From Protonemura montana (taxonomy: Eukaryota > Arthropoda > Insecta > Plecoptera > Nemouridae): 64,000 nucleotides of DNA. Below the pieces are notes generated by a model, which saw only the letters and a program-made list of their open reading frames with translations, was not told the DNA's origin and did no database searches. The stretch spans positions 24,851,021 through 24,915,020 of the forward strand of contig OX387602.1 of the NCBI GenBank assembly GCA_947568835.1. Reading direction: 5' to 3'. Shown here in pieces: positions 9,501 to 20,900 of this stretch. Within the stretch, counting starts at the first letter, position 1, and each line of letters begins with the position of its first letter. Made by a program: the position numbers and the translations under genes.

Positions 9501-11662
9501 ACCGCAACAATGAGCTGCGAGTCACCCATCAGACTCCCCTGCCAAAAGACAATCGAGACGAACTGAAAGCGAACACGCTAGCTGCAGTCAGGAACATGCT
9601 GACCCTCACAAAAAACAAGTCTCGGAATAGAGGCAGATATCACAAATTCCCAATGGAGATCCAGGCAGAAATGGCTCGGCACGCTGTGAAATACGGAAAT
9701 ATGTCAGCGGTCCACTACTTCTCAGACAAGCTGGGCTGTACAGTTAGTGAGAGCACTGTGCGTAACATCGTCAGAACGAATCAGAAGTTCCCCCCCGAGA
9801 TGAAAGAAGAGATAGGAAGATATGCGACAGCTTTTGGTGTGAGTGCAGGCTCGACGTTCTTCTCAGAGAGCCTGGGGATGAACGTGCGACATTCTCTTGT
9901 GCGCAAATTTCAAAACGAGTATGTGCGGCGCTTTCCGGAAGCTGCTTCCTGTGCAAAAGCTGTGCTTGAAGACGAAGAGACTGCTCATGACAAAATGTGT
10001 CCTCCTATTGTAGAGAAGGGTTACACAAAGTCCAGCAGCAAACAAAGACATCATACGATCTTTACACCGGAAATACGTGAAGAGATTGGCAGCTTCGCTT
10101 CTCGATTTACTGTTTCTGATACCATTCAGCACTTCTCTTCAAGATTTATTCTGAAGAAGAGCACTGTTATCAAGTATCGCAAAATGTACTTGGATAAAAC
10201 GCAGCCAATTGAATCACACGACTTACATGAGAGCTTGGTGATGTCATCCACTAGTCAGACCATTAACATCATGAATGCTTCGCTGAGCCTCCTGAACAAC
10301 CCACAGTTGAGTAACTCTGCAACGGCTGCAATTTGCGGTAGCGTGTACCAACCTTTGTCTGCAGATGAACCCAGATCTCTTTTCTATTCTTCAGAACTGG
10401 CACCAGTTTCATGCACTAAACCCTCAAACCCTGCTAGGAGCAACCAAACCACGAGACTTCTTCATCAGAATCCTAATTCTGATCTTCTACAATCTGCTCG
10501 CAATGACTTTGATTCATTCAATTCACTGCAACAAGTAGCAAATAAAATTAAAACAGGCTCATTATTTGAGCTGGGCCCTGCGACGCATTTTGCTGACAGT
10601 GCCTCGTTCAGAGATGTACTGATGCACACTATGACTCCATTAACTGCTGTCGTTTCATCGTCTTCTGCATTGCATTCCTCGGAACCAAGCTGCAGTAGCT
10701 TGAGTCCCACTTCTGCATTATTTGTTCTTCCAGTTCAGCAGCTCACCCAGATTCCCCAAGTGAAGCATGGGTGCCAGAAACTCGTTGATTCAACCAACTC
10801 CAATCAAATTTCCTTCGAAAACGTCGATGGAATAAACAAGAACATCAATACGGGTGAGTTTTTGTCAGTTTGTGATAGGAAAGATGAAAGAGTAAAAGAA
10901 GTCACAGAATTTGATGCAATGGCACTGGACAGTGATTTGCAGAGTTCAAATGATCCTGAATTCTCTGATGTTGCCAATATATGTACTTTAAGATCCCAGG
11001 GTTGCCAAAGGCAGGTCATTCCTAGGTTGGCCAAGAGGACTAAAACTATATCTATGACGCAAAAGAAATTGAAAACTCCAGCATGCGATTCGGAGGAAGA
11101 AGACGACCCTGATGGTGAATCGTATAGTTCGCTAGTTGTCAATAAGAAACACGTCAAGCCTTCACCTAGGAGGAAGAAAATTGAGTGTAAGGAAGTTGCT
11201 GAAAAGCGAGGAGCATACACAATCTACAGCCCAGAGATTAGGGCAAGGATGGGCAAATATGCTGTTGAACATGGAAATCAAAGGACCTGCTTGCATTTTG
11301 CATCACTTTTGGGACACGTCATTCCTGAAAGTACAGTTCGTGGTCTTCGAGATAAATACTTGCTCAAACGAGAACAGTTGTCTTCGATGAAGCATGTCAC
11401 GGCCGAAGTGAACTCACTAGGGTACTTTCCTCGAGGACGACCAACAAGGCTTGGAAAATATGATGAAATTGTTCAGGATTGTGTTCAGGAGTTGATGAAA
11501 TCGGGTGAGAAAGTATCAACGGCTCTTGTCATTGCCACAGCTAAGCAGGTACTGGCCCAGAATGAGCCATCGCTATTGGAGGAGAATGGTGGTACAACCA
11601 ATCTGAATATCACATGGGCAAAGTCTTTTTTAAGGCGAATCGGAATCCGAAACAACTGCTAA
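6513..11662 (+). CDS. Domesticated integrase / C2H2 zinc finger / four-HTH fusion protein, seven exons, 1267 aa
   Basis: Exons: 6513-6567, 6699-6907, 6985-7278, 7377-7485, 7625-8379, 8788-8974, 9468-11662 (stop TAA). All boundary phases agree. The ATG at 6513 has G at -3 and +4, though the frame is open upstream. Residues 217-258 form an integrase zinc module with H217, H225, C255, C258. Residues about 290-362 resemble a gypsy-type integrase core (HGPF, RGYEYLLSVSDPVSNW, ALPI), but the catalytic acid positions are Q296 and S357 and no third acid is recognisable, so it should be inactive. C475, C478, H491, H495 make one C2H2 finger (C-x2-C-x12-H-x3-H). Helix-turn-helix-like repeats lie near 593-639, 642-692, 731-780 and 1117-1168 (pattern PEIR.EIG.YA...G, then HF...LG, then ESTVR). 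Residues 1193-1267 resemble the GRP..LG...WAKS.LRR.G domain found before the DDE domain of pogo/Tigger-like transposases; no DDE follows. Probably a nuclear DNA-binding protein (inferred). No known ortholog name is recognised. Confidence 0.85.
6908..6984 (+). other. GC-AG intron 2 of the fusion gene
   Basis: Exon 2 ends CAG and is followed by GCAAGC; the acceptor is TTGACAG. Its 77-nt length is not a multiple of three, and retention would shift the frame to a stop near 7040. Splicing here joins two frames with residue sequence DQ then AQISEQ, so the GC donor is required for the full protein. Confidence 0.7.
8444..8758 (+). repeat. Possible solo LTR or promoter-like insertion in fusion-gene intron 5
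   Basis: The segment holds TATATAAG at 8597-8604 and AATAAA about 90 bp later (near 8688), the spacing seen in compact LTRs. It is bracketed by AAGATTG at 8437-8443 and 8759-8765, which could be a target-site duplication. It does not begin TG or end CA, so the LTR reading is weak. It could otherwise be an internal promoter for a transcript carrying exons 6 and 7 (zinc finger plus HTH repeats). Confidence 0.3.
8975..9467 (+). other. Intron 6 of the fusion gene
   Basis: 493 bp between the C2H2 exon and the long HTH exon, with donor GTAATC and acceptor AATTACAG. AT-rich; no additional coding segment or repeat recognised in it. Confidence 0.7.
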
Positions 11663-12280
11663 AATCAAACGTTTTGTAAACATTTTAAATTTTTTATGGT
11701 GAGTGCCTGTAAAATAATCGAAACAAATTGTATATATTAGCTAGTAATTAATAGATAGAGATATTTTTAATACATTTCAACATATATTTTTTTCTCAGCA
11801 TACCAATATAATTTTACTATTCATTCTTGTGTCCCTTTACCTCTAATCCTTTACCACTCTTTCCCATATTTTATTGACGCACAGAATGTATGGATCAGCT
11901 GTAAGAATAGAGAATACCCATGCGGCATGCATCCTCATTTACTTATTCAAATACAGGAATATTTTCTTGATTTCGTGTGTAGTTTCAAATGGCTCACTCG
12001 GTTGAAAACTGGCCATGGTGCACCTGATGTTGTTTTTGAAGGAAAGAAGGCTAACCCGGTGCTGGCAAATACTCATCGTTCCTGGATATTGAAAGTGGGA
12101 CCAACCTTACTAATAGTGGTTCTAAAAGGATTCTAGCGTCGGGGTTAGGGAAGGGGGAACTGGAACGCCTTCAAATGTATCGTAAAATATTTTCACTAGG
12201 AACGCTAATAAGATTGGATTCATCAATGTCCATTTGAATTGGTGATACTGTGGTCCTGATCACAATGACGTCGGTGAATG
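11663..12280. other. Downstream flank of the fusion gene
   Basis: AT-rich 3' flank to about 11,900, then mixed sequence. No exact AATAAA is seen soon after the stop. A 69-codon open frame at 11927-12136 matches nothing I recognise and is treated as chance. Confidence 0.5.
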
Positions 12281-12299
12281 AGTGGACGACGATATACGT

Positions 12300-12460
12300 A
12301 GTCTAGAAAGGAGAAGGCGAAACCCGGTGTAGGCAAGCAGCCTACTTCAGTCGAATAGCACCAAGGAGACCACCGGTTTAAAGTCCCCACCGACGGACGG
12401 TACGACTCGAACAGCAGGATTCGTCCACAAATCCATGCTGCCATGATGCTGATAATGATT
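12300..12460. repeat. Possible old interspersed repeat
   Basis: Contains AACCCGGTGTAGGCAAGC (about 12320) and a block around ACCGGTTTAAAGTCCCCACC (from about 12371) resembling words I associate with dispersed repeats in invertebrate genomes. Diverged relatives of the first word occur near 12053 (AACCCGGTGCTGGCAA) and 13219 (AACTCGGTGTGGCCAAGC). No termini or coding frame are seen, so the class is unknown. Confidence 0.3.
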
Positions 12461-12469
12461 CGATGATAC

Positions 12470-15400
12470 CACTATACCTAGTGTAAGATTACACCCATCC
12501 TGACCAAACCGACAAAAATTAAAATCTATGTAGAAACAAAGTGATGCGTAATGAGACATGATGCTGCAATGTTGTGTCGAATTTTTGGGGACGAACTCTT
12601 CATCCTGCATTTGCAAAACGTCGAATAGTGCCAACCAAAATACATCTTTAACTGCATTGTTCCGACTGGATACTTAATGGTGTACTGGCCATATTGTTGC
12701 GATTCGCCGATTCATTCATCCGTGCGTTCATTCATTCGAATTTCGAAGTGTAGAAAAGTTAAATAAAACGAAAAGGTTGGTTGGCGAGAAGCAGGTGCCC
12801 TCACCTGTAACTTACGACACCTTGACCAGTCCGGCAACAACAAGTGCTTTCTGAGTTTGACCGATTTTATTTCACGTTGATACTAAGTCCATAGCGTCCT
12901 TCTTGCTGAATGGTCAGCTTTCATTGTGAAACAAAATCTTTTCAAAATATCGTTTTTCTCCGATTGTGGCGTTCCTTACAATTCTTCGGCACCTGTGCGT
13001 CCTCGCTATTCAAGAAGCGCATTTTTTTTAGCTAGAAATACCTAAGCTGGCATTCTTTGAAAGGCACGGGCCGAACTGTGGTCAGTGGGCGGAAAATCAA
13101 AGGATGGTCAAGATTCGTTTTTTGCTGATAGCTGCAAAATGTGTCCTGCCGTTTATTTGTATTTTAACTTTTCAGTCCTTCTATAGAAAAATACCGAGCG
13201 CATTCCAGTACTAGAACGTCAAACTCGGTGTGGCCAAGCAAACATCACAATAATATACTCGATGGCACGTAAACTCAATTCGTGTTTTTACCTTCAAACT
13301 GATATCAATTTTAGCTCAGATTTGGTCATACCGTCAATGCTCAGATCATCACACCTTTCACACCTTACAATTAAATATTAAAAAATACATTGCAAAATTA
13401 TACTTTTGCTCGCTTTTTCTGGAATTTCTAAAATAATCTTCATCGTTGGGCGTAATTTGAATTATTGTAATTTTGTTATTACTATCATTATCACGACTTA
13501 ATTCCATTAAAGAAATTTGAACTCGTCAAATATTTATCATGTCTGAACTAAGGGCTTGCACGGGGGCTACTCTGGCCTAGCCACCCAGTTCCACCACCGG
13601 TGAAACAACAAGCTAGGACTTCGAAGATGAATGAGTTTCTTCTCATAAAGTGATATTTTATTAGACTCCGTTGATCCTCTCACCTTGCTTTCTCGCACAT
13701 CTGATCGCGGCTACCGTGTGACTTTTCCATCCCGGGGGTACAGGGTGGGGTATAGTCTAGGACATGGGTGACATCGAGCGCTTGTCTATGCTACACTTCC
13801 ATGCCATGGTCCATGTTCTAAGAGCGGAGGGTGGCACGTGAGAATTTCTTTACAACTCGAAGTCTTGCCGGAATGCGAGAACGGGGGATAATGCAAGCTC
13901 GAGCATCAAGCTTCCTTCCATTCACTGGATCACTCATTAAATCTTAAAATGCTTTTAATTGGAATAGAGGGTGCCACTGTCTTTGTTCGCTTTGCTTGCT
14001 CAAGGGAGCCTCACGGGCATTATCTCAGAGATATTATATTTGAGAAGAATAATCATAATAATATAATATGCTTTGTTTAGCTTCTGGAATACTTAAATTC
14101 TCAAAATCTTAGTTGTTTCTTTTGGGGGTAAAATAAGATACGACAATATCTCCAAGGCAAAGAAAACACAGGGACCGCCTGTTTTTATGCGTTGAATAAT
14201 TTAAGGCCCTTCTGTTTTTCTCATTTCATGTGACCATCCCGTATTTATAGGTAAGATTTACCTATTGGTTTAAACAAGCGGGCTAGCAGGTTGCAGCCGA
14301 GGAGTTCTTCGAAATACCGGACGAAGCATTCTTTGGGGGCAAGAAGGCGAGTAAATACACATTTCTACTATCGGTGATATCGACAAGAAAACTGATAACC
14401 GAATGGGGGTGATGTGAAACATTTAGGCTAGATACCAACATTATTTGTATGTTTTTCCTGTGATATTTGCATAGCCTTGGCTTGAAACGGTTATCAAGGG
14501 ATAAGGGTTGTTCTATTGGATGTACACCCACGTACCTCATAGTCATCTCGTCCCTTTGTTGAACTTAGGTAGGTCTTATCGCTCGATCCAAGATGTTATT
14601 TTTCCTAATAGTATGTGTACAAGAAAAGGTACACCATAACATAATATTATATTATAAGGAATAGTGATATAAGTGGTGATATCATTGACTAATGGTGACC
14701 AGCACTTTCTTGTATTTTTTTCCTATATTAAGCACACAACCAGCAAGTTCACTTATCCATTAAGATCGCAATCCTCTTCCTGAGAGTCAAATTAAGTGGA
14801 AAATGCATTGACCGCAGATCGATCAATTCGAATATTTCCTTACATAACAATATGCCATGGCGCAGTGAGATGACAATCTCTGTGCCTATGTAACCAGCCA
14901 GCAACTAGTAGGCTCGCTGCCTCCCCCGCCCGTTATCAGTGCACTCGGCACCGTTCAATGGACCACACCTGTGCAACGAGGTCAGCAGGGGTCAATTACA
15001 CATTATCTAGGCACCTTTAGCATATTGCTTACGTGCTCAATCAATGGTGCATTGCTTGATGCATCGATCTGAAAGGAGTGCAACGGCTTAGCTATCATTA
15101 CCTTATGGAAATAGTGTAGTAACGGTCAGGGAGACTGGACGTGCATATCTTTGCGATCTTGGGGAATTTTACAGAAATCGCTTTTGTCGAGTGTTGATGG
15201 TGTAATAGTTGAACCGCTCCGCAAACTTGCTCGCTGCATATTATGTGATAGCAGATTGTAACGAATCTGTTTTCCTAAATCGAAGCTGGAAAGAATAACA
15301 ATGCTCCAGCACACTGTTGATAGTTTATGCCCCGTTTACTATTTTACCTTGCTGCTTACCACATACCATTTACCTAAGCAATCGTTAAGATTTTAGCTGA

Positions 15401-16670
15401 TTTCTTTCTTACAATGGATTTATTTTATTTCCTGTCTCACCATAGGGTGCAAATCACTTGAAAAAAAAGTGCCAACAAGTAAACCAATAGCATCTTCAAT
15501 TCACCCACCATTTAGTTTTAACTTGAGCTTTACTATCTACACTTATATTCACCTGCGATTGTTCTAACGTAAGTAATTATAACTTTATAATCGCCCAAAT
15601 CTATTCTTGGGAGGATTTGTAACTTGTTCAATACGGCATACCAATCAGTATCCGGGCTCAAAGATCTTTACATGCATAATCAAAGCAATATACAGTGGGC
15701 GCAGTCACATTAAGTCTTACTCTAAACAATCGGTGATTACTATTTACATGCGTGGCTGACCATTCAACCCAATTACTCTAATTACTGAAAACACAATTGC
15801 AAATAGAAGGTCTGACAGGCTTGGTGCAGTGAAACAAAGAGCAAGTGCATTCAAGCAGATAGAATGTCCAAGCTATAGCTAAGCACACACAGAATATCCT
15901 ATCTGATTTGAGCCAGCAACCACCTTACGTATCGTAATACGCCCTAAATCTTAACTCTGCGGTGCACATGTATATAGCATAGAATCGCTTCCGACAAGGC
16001 GTCTTCCGCCACGGGTAAACAATGGAAAGATCTTGAGACAATACTACTGGACTTGTCGCGTCTCAGCTCATTATTACGAGCCATACAGTTCGCGGCATTT
16101 AATTCATGAACAGTTCCAGAACTTCGCGGAAGATTTATGTAGTTTGGGATGTTCTCTTAGCGAGTGTTGGGGGACTATTTTCATTTGCTCTATTTTCAAA
16201 TAGATGGATATTTTGGCATTTTTGTTCGTCTTCTAAGGGCGGGGACGCCAATCAGAATCTAATGATGTCATGGTAGGCTCCGTCACGCGCTGAGCGACAG
16301 ATCATTCCACGCGTATGGAGAATTTCATAAACTAGCGCATGCTGTGTTACACCGAGCAGCCACAACACACGTACCGCAAGCATTTTTCCTGAACGCACAC
16401 CTACCTGTACAAACAATAATTGATATATTTCCTAACGAGCTTAGCAAGAGATAGCAATTAGCACTTAGAAAATTGTTTTGTTGTTTTCAATTAGCTTCAT
16501 AAGTGAGTAGGGAAATCACTTTGGTTATCATCAGATAGCAGATATGCACTCCGAGTTGTATATGTGGTAGTAAAGGTACTCTTTCCCAGCTGATGAGGAA
16601 CGTTGTCATGAATAATTGATGGTGGGTCTTCATCATTTCGCGTCAAATCACTGAGGGTGGCGGAGGATCG
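12470..16670. other. Gene-free stretch
   Basis: Mixed AT-rich and moderately GC-rich sequence. No exon, tRNA, rRNA or intact mobile element found. Short open frames (for example 14283-14546 and 15126-15314 on the minus strand) have no recognisable features. Confidence 0.5.
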
Positions 16671-16749
16671 TGATGTTACCCACCCATGTGCTCCATCAAG
16701 TGATTAGCAGCTTCGGTAGCTTTAACCGCCGCCGGCGAATCGCCGCCCC

Positions 16750-16792
16750 TTGTACCGGTACCGGTGCCTATGCCGGTGCCGGTGTGGGAGAC
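16750..16792. repeat. Short CCGGT/GCCGGT simple repeat
   Basis: Repeated CCGGTA and CCGGTG words in an otherwise unremarkable stretch. A similar but longer CACCGGCA/GAACCGGCA cluster occurs at about 45955-46015. Confidence 0.6.
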
Positions 16793-17967
16793 AGGGGTTT
16801 GCCATGATACCGGACATCTCGTTATCAACAGGCTGACTCGGATCTCGAAGCTCCAAGTCGACTTGACCTGACTCGACTTACTTCCAGCTTCCATAGCTTG
16901 CGAAATGTTAATTAAATCTTACGAAACTCTGCTCACCGAAGTCGACAACATGCGTGACCGCTTGTTATGTGTTTGAGAGTTTGAGGAGCCGCGCATCTCC
17001 GCTCTGATACCGTCTAACTAAGACGTCCAAATTCCAAACTCAATAAGTAGAGAGAATGCATATGGTAAATAGAAATAGGAAAATTCATTTTACACACTTG
17101 CAGAACGTTATTTATTATAGAAATTTCCTAGGGGATAAACAAAAAAAAATGGAAACAAAAAATGTTGCAAGAATTTACGTTAGTTTATCGAATACATGCA
17201 TGAAATATGGCTTGGTGCTAATATTTTCTCACTTTTATCAAATAAAGTACCTTCCTAGTTCCTACCAAGTACACTGTACACCATAACATTCATAGTTCGC
17301 TGTACTAAATTGTGCATTTCATTGAGCTTGGCTGAGCTTGAGGGCCAAACGCGTTTTCCACGGCGTTCCCATCCTAACTCTCATGCTATAGAGACAGTGT
17401 ATAGGTATGGGACTTTACGCACCGAGAATGAGGGATGAACAGACAGATCCGATGCGACTTGCTATGAGAGAGATTGCTAATCAGAGTCATGCAGATCCGA
17501 ACAGATTCACGTATACAACCAGAAGACGCCTTCTGGAGCAATGATGGCAAGCCTTCTTTTCGAGCCGTGGTTCCTGTGTGATCGTAGAAGTCATCGGTAC
17601 ATCGCATGTCTCTCTGCCCCAACGTTTAGTCGTCTTCCAGATGAGCCAATATAAAACGTGTGGCTTCATTTGCGATAATGCTGATAAAACGAGCGATTAT
17701 CATAAATCATCATTGATACAATTCAGAGAACGGAATTTGCTAATTAATACACTTTTGGTTATCCAATTGGATGTTATAGCAAAGAGGCAGCACCAGGAGG
17801 CCATCTATCGCTGGCTTGTATTTGCACTGGCTCGAACTATTTATTGTTCCCGATCGAATCGGGTCTCGTATATGGGTCCCGGGTCTTGTATGCGTTTGGT
17901 GTTCGCCGTGGAGTTTTCCACGTGGGCCGATTTCCTGCACACCCCCTTTGCTCGGCCCAGCCCAAGG

Positions 17968-17988
17968 CCCCCCCCCCCCCCACCCCCC
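17968..17988. repeat. Poly-C tract
   Basis: Fourteen consecutive C, then A, then six C (i-motif/G4 potential on the opposite strand). It creates several proline- or glycine-rich chance frames on both strands. Confidence 0.9.
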
Positions 17989-17989
17989 T

Positions 17990-20900
17990 GACCTGTGTCG
18001 CCGGTCCATTGCAAGCCAAGTGGCCAGCGGTTTTATCGACAGGTTTATGTGCTGCGAGGACAGGTTGCTCCATTGCCTACGTATTTTTCACCTGTAAATC
18101 CCAAAGATATTTTTATACAAATTGAGTTCGGATCACGTAGTTTATGAGTCCACTCGAACAGAAAATCGATACACTTCAATACAGCTACATTTTAATCGGC
18201 GTAATCTAAATCATAGATAAAATAGAGTCTAGTTTTAAGTAGATGTTAATGGTTCAGGTATGTCACTTGCACTTATTATTAGCCAACGTTATCCATTATG
18301 CGGCAAGGCGTGAGTAAGATGGCTAGATTATTGTTGTATAATGAGCCTATTTCTGGCGCCATGCGGACAGCCATTCCGACGAATGACAAGGGGTGCGGTC
18401 AGCTTGATCTATATTTTATTTTTATATTAACAAAATTTTGTGTGTATGTTGCTTTTATAACGAGACGTCTCGGCAGATAGAGGAGTGTCTAGCAGCCACG
18501 AAGTAAGATCAAACTACAGTCTTGCTAGATGTCTTCCGTCATTTCGCATGGAAAACGAAATGTAGGTACCTTTCCCGCCATGGCGGAACTAGATTTTTCG
18601 AGCATGCGATCACGTTTGAACATTTTCTCATAGATTCGGATGATTTCTCTGCGCGGTGACTCCCAACAGAATTGGATTTTGAATGCTTTTCACAGGAATT
18701 GGAAACTTAATCGCATGACTTTCCATCATCAACATGATTGTTAATAAATAAATGTGTTTGAATTAATTGCGTTGGCCGCCGCTTGTCCGTGCAGGCAGTG
18801 CATCACATTAGCGTGCCGAGGTGGGCAGGTCGCCCCGGGCCGGCGCTACCGTATTTCCAGATCCCTGCATCTGATTACCGATTAGTCTTGTACAAGCAAC
18901 GGCGATCAGTCAGCTCGATTCCCGGCGCACCCATCCCTGGCCATGGGTGCCTCTGCACTCTCTGCACTCAGCACATTATGCCGCCTCTCGCTGCAGGCCA
19001 GCGGGCCGCCGAAATTTGGTTATTTTGATTGTATAAATTGTTCAACACACGGTTTCGTGACTTCGATCAACACCATGATGCGTCCTTTCTTCATCTTATT
19101 TTTCAAATAGAGTGGTTATCGTGATTACTGAACATTAATACGTAATGTACGGTTGCGTAGAGCTACGCCAAGTCAATGTCGTCCCTGCGTGTCGGTGTCG
19201 CCTCGCATTCGCACCGCGGCGAAAGCGTACTTGGTCCACGGCGAAAGCAGACGTGGTCCTCGGCATGGGATGCTGTTCGATCACCGGTGGCACCAGAACC
19301 AAAGTGGATCCGTTTCGGTGGTACACCTGACGATCATGATGGATCGCTGCCTGCTGTCCGCTTCTCCGATGGAATGATAAACGACCCCCGTCCCCCACTA
19401 CAAATTCAACGCAAACCTGCGAATCTTAATTGATGACGACACATTTCTAATTAATTTACGTGCGTTCCGTGCGTTGCCAGCCAGAATTACTGAGCCGCCG
19501 TTGAAGTTTGGGCTTGTTTGCCCTGTGCATCACGCGTTCACGGTGGTACAGTGCGAATATCACGTCAATGAAGATGCCTTTTCGCGTGTGAGGAAACGTT
19601 TGAACTGACATGTCCGCGATCACACTGACGAAGGTATTTTTATTATAGGGATGAGCACGATTTGTAATCCAAGTCTAATCTGATATCACAATGCATTAAA
19701 TGTAAACAGTCCTAGCGGCCACTTTCCGCTATTTCCTCACCAGGTTCGACGGATTTCGGACATGGAGACTGACCCACAGGTTAAGTCATTACAGTGAAGC
19801 GAAGTGTTGCACGCCCCCCGTGAAATGCCGGCTCGCGGCGGTTTGGTACTCGTGAGCCGTGCGAGCCAAATGCCGATCTTCGTAATGGACGGAAAGTTAT
19901 GCTCGGATAGGTGCATTCACGTTTACAATACGAATTACAACGCGGCAGACATCCTGATGCCTGATTCTGGCGGCGTCGGCGGCGGAGGTGGGCAGTCAGA
20001 TTTCCGGGCAGCACAATCTGCGTACACATTTGACCTAGCTCCAAGTTGCGTGATCTTGCCCGGTGAACCAGAAACGTAGAGGGTCAAGCAAATCTTCCCG
20101 ATCTCAAGCTCTACCGCGCGGCGTAGCACGACACAAAAATCGTATTTCGAGCACAATATTTTTATGTGCCCATCTTGCGGAAATCGTAAAATAGGAAGGA
20201 AATAGAATAGAACCGAGTCGAAGATGACTAATGATTCGTTATAAATTCTATGTAGAGAGCATCCAAGTGCTAAATTGCCTATTTATCATCGTAAAATGTA
20301 TATTTGCAATAATAGAGTCAAATGTATATTAAATTCTCGATCTCAAGATAACCAGCACATTTTAATCGTGGATGTGATCTTAACGGTCCAACAGGCAATA
20401 ATAATACACTTGAAGGTTCGAGTCAGATGCAATCCAATGATTATTGACCGGTGATGAGACTGGCAAGGAATTTAACATACGTTCCGAAGCAAAGGTTGGT
20501 GAAGCTGTAAAGCTAGGTAAATAAACTCGTTCAAACTCTACCGAATCAAAACAAAAGACTACCCAGTAATTATATAAACCTTCAACAAAACTGAATGTGT
20601 TAGCATATGGAACCAATTGATTAATTTACCTCCCTGACTGTAGTGGAGAATGTGACGTGTCACAATCGTCAGGCGACAGAATTGAAGTGTTTGAATTTAT
20701 GGCTGCTTGATATTTTTGCAAATCCTGGAACGTCCAGCCCCATCATAATTAATTGCACATATATTTTTGCTATTTGATAATCCGCCTCCCGTCAACGGAC
20801 GCGAGAGCCGGCATAGAATTTAGTGCCTGCAAAGTACGTCATAAATCCACTCGCTGTGGATCATAGAGGTGCACTCGCTCTTATTTTGATTGAGTAAACT

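Noticed and set aside
9771..11220. Several minus-strand frames of 61-138 codons
   Set aside because: They are antisense shadows of the long exon 7 and carry no family motifs.
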